Below are positions 1 through 9,266 of a stretch of DNA of 64,000 nt, piece by piece. Within the stretch, counting starts at the first letter, position 1. Every line of letters begins with the position of its first letter. Source of the DNA: Ophiosphaerella korrae (lineage: Eukaryota > Ascomycota > Dothideomycetes > Pleosporales > Phaeosphaeriaceae); assembly GCA_028456385.1 (NCBI GenBank), contig JALNQF010000016.1, positions 310,001 to 374,000 of the forward strand, in the 5' to 3' direction. The translations under genes were made by a program, and so were the position numbers. The notes under the pieces were generated by a model. That model saw only the letters and a program-made list of their open reading frames with translations, was not told where the DNA came from and made no database searches.

Positions 1-455
1 GAAGAGGCCAGAGGCTAATTGGTTGCCACAGGTGCTTCTTGCTATCATGAGCGGCGTCTTTGGCCTTGCTGGATGGCACTTTTGTAAGTCTGCGCCCACC
101 CAATAGACCTGTCGAGGCCTGCCCATCTTCCCTCATACACAGCTTTGGCGGCACGTTTCTGTGCTGAATCTCTTGCTAGCACGCTCCCCCACTAGTACTT
201 CCTCTGAGCGAGCCGTTGCCAAAGCGGCAGACAGCGAGCCCTGGAAACAAGGCGGCTCCGGCCCGTACCAATACCACCCCGGAGGTGACACCAGCATCAA
301 GAAGGATGCCCCCTCGGCATTGAACGTTGTTGTCATTCCTAATGTGACCCTGCCCAAGGTACGTTATCTCTGGTCGACTATGCACGCGGGACGTACTGAC
401 TCCCTCGCAGTCACTCCACGATATGTACAACAAGTGGGGCAAGGATGGATACTAA
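1..455 (+). CDS. 3' end of a small single-pass membrane protein, unknown function (partial)
   Basis: The gene begins left of the window. Three exons read in one frame: 2-83, 180-358 and 411-455, with introns 84-179 (GTAAGT...TAG) and 359-410 (GTACGT...CAG); the phases agree. About 101 residues are visible. They start with a hydrophobic stretch (LPQVLLAIMSGVFGLAGW) that looks like one membrane span, then a Ser/Arg-rich linker, the segment NVVVIPNVTLPK, and a short charged tail ending KWGKDGY. This resembles small mitochondrial or ER membrane proteins in layout, but I do not recognise the family. It converges with the histidyl-tRNA synthetase gene, which ends at 856. The gene model is firm; the function is open. 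Confidence 0.6.
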
Positions 456-855
456 AGTCTTTACGTCGACTAATGTGTGTCCCTCTTCAGCTGCTCTCCC
501 GAGCTAGAAATGGTGCACTGCCTATTTTTGAATCTCCTTTGTTTCTCAGAGAGGCGCCTGTATATATACACCCGAAAGTACTGTGGACCACACAGTGGCC
601 ACCGCCGACAGAATCGATTTCTCTAAATTCAAGTTGTGGTTCATTTGGTTGCCTTTCTTTATGCCCTTGCTACCATTGACAAATTAGCCATGTCAAGCAA
701 CATAACTATGGATGCCAGAGAGAAAAAAAAAACTGATACCGTGCAACAAATTTGTCGTCTTGGTCACATTGCTGATATTTGACGTTTATCATCATCTATG
801 GGTATCTTTCCAGCTGTTCATGTATCTGACATGCGAGCCCGTGAAAAGCTTTTCG
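456..855. other. Intergenic, convergent 3' ends
   Basis: The region lies between two converging genes and should hold both 3' UTRs. An A-run sits near 723-731 and T-rich stretches near 760-800. No coding frame or RNA gene is visible. Confidence 0.5.
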
Positions 856-2559
856 TCAAGCTGACCCGGGTAATCTTTTTCGGACCTCAGCAACCATGCT
901 GACTCTCTCGACCAGAACGCCATCTTTCTCAGGATTGTTCTCGTCCTTGATTCCCAGCACCTTGATTTTGACCTTGCCGTCCTTTAATTCGTCCTCTCCA
1001 AGGATGATGGCAAGTGGAACGCCTGCCGTCTCCGCTTGCTTGAATTGTTGGGGCAGTTTCGGCTTCACCTTGTATGAAAACTCCGTCTTGATGCCAGCGG
1101 CCCATAACTCTTGAGCAACTTGCATACGTTCCTTCAGCATACCAGTGAACCCCTTTCCGCCAAAAGCCATGACAAACGCATCGACATCTTTAGCCCGTTG
1201 TGTTGACTGCCCACGCGCTTTCATGATGCTGATGATGCGGTCAATCCCAAAGGAGATGCCAACACAGGGAATGGGCTTTCCGCTGAACATGCCCACGAGT
1301 TGGTCATAGCGGCCACCTGCAGCAACACTTCCCACACCAATCTCTTGTTGTTTTCCTTTTGTACTAGGCGCAGAGCCCTCTGTTACGACCTCGTAAATAA
1401 TGCCAGTGTAGTAGTCAAGGCCTCTGGCAAGGGAAAGGTCAAATGATACTCTTTTTCTCGCGTCAAACGCATCGAGATACTCAAAAAGTCGCTCCATATC
1501 TTGGATGCCTTTGGAAACGTCCTCAGATTTGGAGAGAACCTCGTCTGATTTGAGAAACTCGATGATGTCGTCACCGCCCCTACGCTGCACCCAGTGACCG
1601 ATCTTGTCCGCGACGTCTGCTGTGAGTCCTTTGGCTTCCATCTCCTTCTTTACCTCAGACCATGCCATCTGTGTAGTGTTAGTGGGGCGACGAGAGGGCG
1701 AGGCCGATGGACAATACCTTATCTAGTTTGTCTACCGCTGAGCTCACAGGCCGAATCAAATCTTCCGTAACGCCGGCAGCCTTGAAAATACCATCGAGAA
1801 TCTTTCTGTGGTTGATCTTAATTGTATATGAATCCCAACTCAAAGCATCAAAAACATCGGTTATGATTTTGAGGATCTCTGCGTCAGGAATCATTGCGTC
1901 GTAGGAGCCAGCAATATCAAAATCGCACTGGTAGAACTCTCTCATGCGGCCTTTGGTCATAGCAGGCTGGTCGCGGCGGTAAACCTTGGCAATTTGATAG
2001 CGCTTGAAGCTTTGCACGCTGGGGTTCATGGCCAACCAGCGCGCGAGCGGCACCGTTAGATCGTAACGCAGCGAGCATAGTTCTCCGCCCTGGTCTTGAA
2101 GGTCGTAGATGAGCTTCGAGTCCTCGCCATATTTCCCGCTCAGAATCTCCTTCAGCTCAAAAACGGGTGTGTCCAGAGTGGTGGCGCCGTGGCGCTTGAA
2201 AATGTCCGTGACGGTGTCGAAGAGGCGGTCGCGAAGAGCGGCATCCTCACCAGTCCCTAATTAGGTTAGCGATACATACAACTAGCAGCGGCATGTGGGC
2301 ATATAGGCATATGGGAGGCGTGCAGGCCGAGCATACAGTCGCGCGTGCCCTTGGGCACTTTCAGATTGAAGTTTTTGGACTTGTCTTCCTTGCCCATGTC
2401 GTCATCGATGAGGAGCGCTGATGGCTGGCTGCAAAAAAGTCGGCGAGGAGGGCAGCGCGCACACAATAGCGTGGTAGTAAATTTTCTATGGGTAGGTGCA
2501 CGGCGGAGAATGTATTGGGAGAGCGCGGGGCGGGCGAAGTGGGGTGGGATGAGCTGCAT
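856..2559 (-). CDS. HTS1: Histidyl-tRNA synthetase, mitochondrial and cytosolic forms
   Basis: Class II aminoacyl-tRNA synthetase that charges tRNA-His. Exons on the minus strand are 2337-2559, 1718-2256 and 856-1668; introns are 2257-2336 (GTATGC...TAG) and 1669-1717 (GTATTG...CAG). The long form is 524 aa, and the form from the second ATG (2397) is 470 aa, near family size. The N-terminal core reads KVPKGTRDW; motif 2 region has [21 protein letters not shown]; the histidine-specific motifs [10 protein letters not shown] and [12 protein letters not shown] are intact, followed by a C-terminal anticodon-binding domain. Residues 1-54 before the second ATG are rich in Arg and hydroxylated residues and poor in acids until the last three Asp, as in a mitochondrial presequence. 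In yeast HTS1 the two forms come from two starts in the same way. Only 171 bases separate this start from the upstream gene's stop, so the promoter is short. Very sure of identity. Confidence 0.95.
2395..2397 (-). promoter_or_regulatory. Second in-frame start codon for the cytosolic HisRS
   Basis: This ATG opens [17 protein letters not shown], where the conserved synthetase body begins. The upstream ATG at 2557-2559 adds 54 presequence-like residues. The same arrangement in yeast HTS1 gives dual targeting by alternative transcription or translation starts. Which start is used here is inferred. Confidence 0.65.
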
Positions 2560-2730
2560 GAGATGAGCAGAGAGGTGACTCAATCATGGGAAAGAGCAAG
2601 CGCGCGTCTAACAAGAAAATAAAGCCTGCAGTCCGTGCGCAAACGTGACAGATACGAATAATACATTGCAATGCCGTTGCTACATGGCTATCTATCTTAA
2701 AAAGCCATGGAGAATGTTTCGACCAGCCCC

Positions 2731-4238
2731 TCACCAGTCTCGCCTGTATTGTAGAAGGTCTCTTTGCCCAAATGTCTCCGCCACAATGGTCAAGATCATG
2801 TCGATAGTGACCCGAGTATTCACAACAGTGCAGTCGTCTTTCCGCCCCTCGGCTCTGTCATAGCTGGATGCAATGCTGCTACCATGGTTATCTGTTTCAC
2901 TTGGTGGTGCTTCGTGTCTTGGATCCCGTTCTCGCATTTTCCTGCTCTGCCGTTTCGCTTCTCCAACTGACTCTGAAAAACATTTTGAGAGAGGGGGCTG
3001 TGGGTGTACTAAGCGGTCCTCCAGCTGTGCAAGTAGACGTGCCCGTGCTCTGTCGACTTCACTGGCTTCTGCGCCATCATGCCTTTGATCTTCGTCTCCG
3101 GACATAGACATCTCTGCGTCGGACCCATTGCTGTCAGTGGGAGAGAGGCTTGTGAGTGTTTTCTCGTCATGGGCCATTGTTGAATGAACAGCATCCTGCG
3201 TCTGATTAGGCTCCATACCCTCATCCTTGCAACTGTTGCCGTCTTTGCAACAATCGACCGCTGCACTTTGTTCTTCACCATATTGGGCTCTACTCTTCCG
3301 CAGCCTTACTTCCAAAAAACCTGCCGCCCGACCTAGGTCTCTGATGTCACTGATCTTCCCATTGTTTAATGTTCCCACATCTCCGACCGAAGCCAGCAAA
3401 GACCATATCCAGCAACTCGTATATGAGGAAATCGACGTTGCTCGCTTTATGCGGTCAGTGCAATGCTGAAGCCCTTCATGCACAGCCGCTTGATTTAGCT
3501 GCAGAATTTGATTGAGCTTGGGATACTTCGTATCTATCATGGAGAGCCAATCGTATTCGGATTGTGGCACACTATACTTGTTTGTTGCGGTGAGTTCTGA
3601 TGAAGGCGAGCGCGGAGGTGTCCCTTCACGGGCTGACACGAGTGTTGTGCGTAGGCTGTTGAAGCGCTTGAGTAGCAGTTGATATATTCGATCTTGTGGA
3701 CCTGGATCATAAATATCCTCTTTAGATATACTGTCGCTGTGAGGGGCTACGCGCTCCTTGCTAAGCGCAATGCAAGTGCCCTCTCGAAAGAAAACTGTTT
3801 GATCGCTCGCAGCTTGGTCACGACTTTGAGTGACACTGCCTACAAGCAAGTGCGGTATAGCTGAGGCTTGTGATCTGTTTTTTTCAAAAATGAGCTGTGC
3901 AGCCCAGCATGATAATAGAGCTATTGTGGGCCGTATTACCTTACGTCGCGAAGATACGTTAGCGCTTCCCCAATGCTACCGTCCGACGAATGCTCTTCAT
4001 CATCAAATCCTAACATAGTTCGCATACTGTGTTCTTGTTCTAGCTTTGGGCGTTTATATATGGAGGTCGCAGCAGTTTGCTCGTGCTTTCGTTTCGAAGG
4101 GGGAGCTTCCGCGCGTGGTATGCTCTTCGGCGGCAATGGAGGATCGATTGTGGGCGTTAGGTAGTTCTGTGGTCGCTGGAGTTTGTTATATGCCCCACCG
4201 TCTTTTGTGATAGCCAAATTGACGCCATGGCCGGCCAT
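2731..4238 (-). CDS. Gemin2/SIP1 (Brr1-like) snRNP assembly protein
   Basis: Likely SMN-complex partner that holds Sm proteins during spliceosomal snRNP assembly. Exons are 3940-4238 and 2731-3874; the intron 3875-3939 (GTAATA...CAG) joins in phase to give about 480 aa. Family signatures are YLRDVRSQASAIPHLLV across the splice, then SEYDWLSMIDTKYP, and the helical block WIWSLLASVGDVGTLNNG with SDIRDLGRAAGFLEVRLR. The N-terminus is low complexity with a basic nuclear-type patch (SKRKHEQ, YKRPK). The central and C-terminal part (about residues 300-450) is an acidic/Ser-rich insertion, longer than in animal Gemin2 but common in fungi. It sits on the same strand as HTS1 and the lipid synthase gene. 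Identification rests on motif recall, not alignment. Confidence 0.75.
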
Positions 4239-4520
4239 GGTAGTCGGTTTGTAGCCAAGTGTGGATGGGTGAGGATGCGGCGCGATTCAGGCGTTCGGGT
4301 TGTGGAGAGTTATCGGAGGTCCGCCGCCAAGCATTAATAGCACGATCGCTGGAACTTGAACTTATCAGACAGCGAAGAGCATAGGGCGAACGCAAACGCA
4401 AACGCAAACGACCACACCACATACCACGTGTATGCAAGAAATAACTACTCAATTAGGGTATAGGTCTCTACTGAACACATCTCTTACGCCTGCTTCTTTG
4501 CTGCTTTGTTTCTACTCTCC

Positions 4521-6038
4521 CTACTGTTCCTTCTTCCCTATGCCTTCCTGCTCTGGTTGATATGGATACTTGATCGTGAGACACCAAATATCCAAGTAAT
4601 CACATATGGTCCAAATGACATCGACTATGAAGCTCCCATGGACGCCCACACTTAGCCCTAAGCACATGAAGACGAAGGCAACCTGGTAGACATCGCTGCC
4701 CAATGCGCTCGGCCACCCAACACCAATGTGTTCTTGCAGCCATGGTCCAAGGGAGTCTACAACACCGTATATCAATGGATATATGAGCACATTGCCCCTG
4801 GGGAAGCGAGACTTGGTAAGATGTGAGATGATCATGCGACCAACCGAGTAAGCGTTGATGAGACCGGCGTAGAAAATAAAGGGTACTAGGTGGTGATGCA
4901 AAATGATCGGTTGCAGGTACAGGTACGCTGCAATGAGCACCCAGGCTGCAGCGAATGTGAGAAGGCCAACAAGGGCAACTCGCGTCTTCTGTCCACGAGC
5001 ACGCCGTGCTTGCATGACATTCCTCGCACTAGACAGCCGTTAATGTAGTCCTCTGTTCAAAGAAGATTTTACTAAGCCTACCTTAGTATGGTGTTGAAAA
5101 TAAGAACACCTCCTCCGTATACCATATACCACTCATTCCATGCTAGGTCATATATAACTGAAGGAATGAAGCCGTAGTGCTTCAAACCAACACTATGAAA
5201 CATGGAGCGCTGCCAGAAACTGCCACCGCCCAGATACGCCGTGAGGGCGTAAATGATGCAGAGTGTCACAATACCTTCGACGGGTCCAGATATAATGCCC
5301 AACGTCAAAGTGTGAGTATGGTATTCATCCCAGGTTTGAACATAAAATGTCAAGGATGCTGACAAGTTGTTAACTAAATCTACCACGGCTCGGCCTGGTC
5401 AGCCTCTTAGTGTACTTACAGGCGAACAGAGTCAGCACCGTCTTCCACCCTTGACCCAAATTCATCGTCGCGGAGAACAACAGCACCTCGAGGGTGGTAT
5501 TGATAGCATCAACGCCATGGTCAAAGAGCTCGCCTAGCGGTCCGCTTTGATGTGTCCTGCGAGCTTGGCTCCCATCAACGGCATCGAAAGTCTGGTATAA
5601 GAAGAGTCCAGCAGCCCAACTAGCGTACACCCAAGGCGGACAGTCTTGATCTAGTGTCGGCGTGTACCAGAGTAGGGTCAGAAAGTTTGCCACGACGAAG
5701 CCGAAACCTGAGAGGGTAATCTAGTCCAAAGTAATTAGCATTAGGTACTAGGTGCGTGTGGCCAACTTGTTGCACAACCCCCCACCAACTTTGCTTGGAG
5801 AACAAATGCACAGAAATGTGATAAAACCTACTAGGTTTGGCCTACACAATTCCAGGTGTCAGCATATAGCAAAAAGGAGTTATGAATGTCGTACTCACGC
5901 CATCCACATTGGAAAACATTTTATCACCACGTGGGTGTAGAAAGGTTTGAGAACATATCGTGAGAGCAGGCTATGATCGACGCCAGAGTATTTGTACTCG
6001 TTCAACTTGGGAAGCTTATCCTGTCGGATATATACCAT
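4521..6038 (-). CDS. Choline/ethanolamine phosphotransferase (CDP-alcohol phosphatidyltransferase)
   Basis: Last step of the Kennedy pathway: moves phosphocholine or phosphoethanolamine from the CDP-alcohol to diacylglycerol in the ER. Five exons: 5899-6038, 5832-5841, 5420-5720, 5082-5358, 4521-5028. Introns are 57, 111, 61 and 53 bp; all phases agree, giving 411 aa (family about 400). The catalytic CDP-alcohol motif is complete: DGSQARRTHQSGPLGELFD followed by HGVD, with the invariant D-G-A-R-G-D-D residues. Several hydrophobic spans follow. The C-terminus is KKEQ, a KKxx-type ER retrieval signal. Exon 2 is only 10 bases, yet it supplies residues (A-P-N-L) conserved before ITLSG. Choline versus ethanolamine preference (Cpt1 or Ept1) cannot be told from sequence. 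Confidence 0.92.
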
Positions 6039-6353
6039 GACTGGAGAGACGTTGGAGTATCAATTTTTGTTGTGATTGAAGGGCGGTTGGTGTTGTTGCG
6101 AACCTGCTAGCTAGCTTGTGATCGCGCCCTAATGACGTTGCGCCTCGCTCTGGTTGGCTGTTGGGCCCCACATATTAGACCACGTGATCGCGTTCCCTCG
6201 CCAAGTCCACGTTATTCGAGGGCCCACCACAGAGCCATCGCTGACCAGGACATCGCGGCCAGACAGCCCAAATTCGCCCCTAGCAAACATACCTTCTTTT
6301 GTTTCAGGCCTGTGTTGTGGCCTGTCGAATTAACTGCACCGCGAAATTTGTAG
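6039..6353. promoter_or_regulatory. 5' flank of the phosphotransferase gene
   Basis: The region holds the upstream sequence of the gene starting at 6038 and the edge of the degraded locus to the right. A CACGTG E-box-like palindrome occurs at about 6181-6186. No gene is recognised. Confidence 0.3.
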
Positions 6354-7095
6354 GACTCGGTCGACGTTTTTGCCACTCAAGGCGCCTACCTCGTCCCTCG
6401 CGCGAGCACGCCGGTACATGAGAAAGGCTACGACGAAGGATTCCTTGCCGTGCTTGGAGTGTACCTCGATGCGGCTGTCACAGAGCAGATATGCAGAACG
6501 GCCATCCACCATGGCGCCGCCGACGAGTAGCCCATGGGACATACGCCGCCGGAGGTCAAAGAGAAGTGGAACGCCGAGTTGAAGGCGCAAGAAGAGTTTG
6601 AGGGGACCACCTCTGACGACGGAAGCGACAGCAATGACGACGAAAAGGCCAAAGGCGGTAATGATATCGACACCAGGGTCGGTCCGGGGAAAACAGTGGC
6701 AGCACCAGACCGACCACGGAAACCGCTGGGGCCACCGGGGCCGCGCCGAGCAGACTGGCTCCTGACACCGCCGCTGTCCGCCGAAAGCCCTTGAACACGT
6801 CGCATAGGAGGAAGCGGCCAAGGATATCCAAGGACGATGATGAGAAGGAGCGCCCCGCTAAAGAAGTCTCCGCCGCGGCGAAGATGCTGTGGCCAACATG
6901 TCGCAGCAGAAGGGTCGGATGGCTACAAATACTACGAGCGTGGCCAAAGCGACCAGCTGGTTGAGAATGCCACGACTGTTGCAATACGGCCAATATCAAC
7001 GAGGCACGAAAGGCGTTGCTCCCAGCAGTGTAGACTATGCGCTTGAGCGTGGCTTGTTCGAACTCTTGGGGTTGAGATCTAGGCGTCTTTGTTAG
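6354..7095 (+). pseudogene. Broken gene of unknown family, acidic middle section
   Basis: One frame is open from 6354 to a TAG at 6528-6530 and continues in the same frame to 6794. It reads like a real protein (QGAYLVPRASTPVHEKGYD, EVKEKWNAELKAQEEFEG), then has an acidic run (DDGSDSNDDEKAK) and a proline-rich tail. In-frame coherence then jumps: 6800-6890 reads KRPRISKDDDEKERPAKE in another frame, and 6889-7095 reads MSQQKGRMATNTTSVAKATS in a third. That suggests at least one nonsense codon and two frameshifts. The opposite strand is also open over much of 6330-7143 because the DNA is GC-rich; I prefer the plus strand because its composition is protein-like. Function unknown. Confidence 0.35.
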
Positions 7096-7763
7096 CCAAC
7101 GTCTTGGGCCAAGAAGCTCTATTAGGCTAGCTATATCACTCACTTGCTTCTCCAGTTCTGTCCAAACATTCTTGAAATGCTCATATAATACAACTCTATC
7201 CGACGACTCCTTGGGCAGCTATCGAAACCCAACCTTGTATCTACTCTTTGTAGCACATACTAAACATCAAGTACTATCCCAAGCCAGGGCATATTAGTCT
7301 TTTATACCTTACTCTTAGACACTCAGACTGGTAAATGGGTACCAAACCCGGTTACCTATTTTTCTCTTATAACTCTTCCAATACTAGGCCTAAATACGTA
7401 ATTCATAATTCATTTTGAAGCCCTCGTTTAATTGAATATTCTATATTATATAAGTATTATTCTATCTCCAATATTACGTAAGTTATAAACCTTAAAGTCT
7501 TGAGCTAGCTACCCCTGCCTTGAATACCTGTAGAGGATCAGGGACGCAGCTATTGAACGATAATGTGCACGCGCCAACGAACGTGACGCGTATGAGTTAC
7601 CACGTCAACACGTGATGTGGTGCGTGGTCCCATGACTGTTTACTGACAGGCAGGTGTCGCAAATGAAGTGCTAGCCGTGTTTTTGCTTGGTGTTTGAGCG
7701 GACTTCGGCCTCTCTTGTTCCTTAGTCCTTACCCCCTCCTCTTTCGCATCACATCATTTCTTC
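7096..7763. other. AT-rich spacer, no gene
   Basis: The part at about 7130-7510 is AT-rich with many TA steps (for example TATATTATATAAGTATT), like RIP-eroded DNA. From about 7680 it is CT-rich (CCTTACCCCCTCCTCTTTCG), a typical fungal promoter look, ahead of the kinase relic. No coding frame seen. Confidence 0.45.
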
Positions 7764-8497
7764 GTGAGAGGTAACCGCCAAGACCGAGAGCAACATGCCT
7801 CAGCAACAACCAAAGCCAAAGATCAAAAGGCCTTAACCCAAAGGACCTTCACCAAGGCAATTGCCGTGAGACCATTCTACAACACCTACGGCGTCGACAC
7901 CAGCAAGAAACGGGCCTCCCAACGCATCATCAACGAAGCCACGGCCCTTGACTTCATCCGGAACAACACCAACATCTCAGTGCTCCGGGTCCTCGAGGCC
8001 GGAGAAAGCGCTGATGGCACCTATCTCACGGTGGACCGCGCTCCTGGCATTCAGCTCAACCTAGTCGGTGCCCAGTGCTATCGCCTGCCCTCACCCACCT
8101 ACAGCCCGCACGATCATCAATGCGAGAAATGCGAGGCCTGTCAAAACATCGCCAGCAGCTTTGCCGCCGCATTCATCAAGAACATAGTAATTCCGCAGCT
8201 TGTCGTCCTGAGGTCCAACGTCTCCGACCTCAACGGCGTCGTCATCGAGGCCTGAGTGAAAGACCAAGGCCTCAAAGTGGCAGGACTTTATTTTCTCACA
8301 CGGCGATCCGGGTCCGCAGAACCTCCTCTTTGACCCGGCCACGATGAAGATCAGTTCCGTGTTTGATTGGGAGAATGCTGGCTTTGAGCTTTGAACCTAT
8401 AGAATTTCTCGACCTCTGGGCTGTGGACACGAGAAGCTACTATGACATTTATAGGAATAAGGACTTGCTTACCACGCTGATTGCCCTCTTGGAATAG
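7764..8497 (+). pseudogene. APH-family (aminoglycoside phosphotransferase-like) kinase relic
   Basis: The segments match a fungal APH/choline-kinase-fold protein but lie in different frames. 7764-8255 gives FTKAIAVRPFYNTYGVDTSK and INEATALDFIRNNTNISVLR, the N-lobe. From 8278, in a second frame, comes the catalytic loop HGDPGPQNLLFD and the metal-binding VFDWENAGF. After a stop near 8390 a third frame gives PIEFLDLWAVDTRSYYDIY up to a TAG at 8495-8497. The only ATG near the start (7795) is in the frame of the catalytic loop and ends after 13 codons. At least two frameshifts, no plausible introns at the breaks (the gap at 8255-8278 is too small). Dead or badly mutated copy. Confidence 0.6.
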
Positions 8498-9266
8498 GGA
8501 GGAGCCCATGCGGGAGAGACAAGGCCGGATCACAATGGGCTCAATACAGAGGTGATTGGTTTCCGAGAACGCGTATTAGTTGGCATATGATTGTCAAGGC
8601 AATTGTGCACAAAGAAGCCCAGAACCGCCCTTGAGCCACCCGAAGGCAACAGTGCAGGGCTCGGCAAGCGGCCCAAACAATTCCGCCCAACCGCAAGGGA
8701 TCGGTGTAACAGACGCGGTGGGAGGCAAGACGTAAACGCCAATCCAAATCGGATGGTGCAATTTTGTGAAGCCCGTGCTGAAAAGAATAGCATATTCTTT
8801 CCCAAATGCTAGTAGACAAAGTTGAACCGCTCGGCCATGTTTGCCCCCAGAATGCCGTGCCAGGCTCAAGAGGCCGGAGACTGCCGATAACTATGCGGCT
8901 CTTTGGCTCCGGTGCAAGGTATAATGCTTTTTTTTATCGGTTATGCCCGTGATAAAATCGAGTTGACCAATCAACTCTAGCATCACCAGCTCCGCAGTCT
9001 AGAACAGAACCACAAGCGCGGTAAAATATTTATCGCCCTGCCACTTTAAACCTAAATTCGAGCGTCATATGTAGTTTTGAAGAAGTAAGGCAAGGAGACT
9101 AACACCACATTCCGTCTATGCCTTAATTTAAAGTGGTGTAGCCATATCGAATGTTCATGTGTCCCCTGACGAAATAGTCGACGGAGCAACGGTGCACGAA
9201 GTAGCATCTCACAAATCGGATATTTGAACATATGAAATCTATCAATCGTTACTGTGGAATTCTACC
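8498..9266. other. Intergenic, no gene seen
   Basis: Open frames occur on both strands at 8530-8870, but none resembles a protein family or has matching splice sites. 8920-9240 is moderately AT-rich. Confidence 0.4.

Noticed and set aside
6330..7143. Minus-strand long frames (for example 6556-7143) as a gene
   Set aside because: GC-rich antisense of a more protein-like plus-strand series; no coherent domain or splice model.
8530..8870. Overlapping frames on both strands
   Set aside because: Cys/Arg/Leu-rich chance translations with no family or start context.
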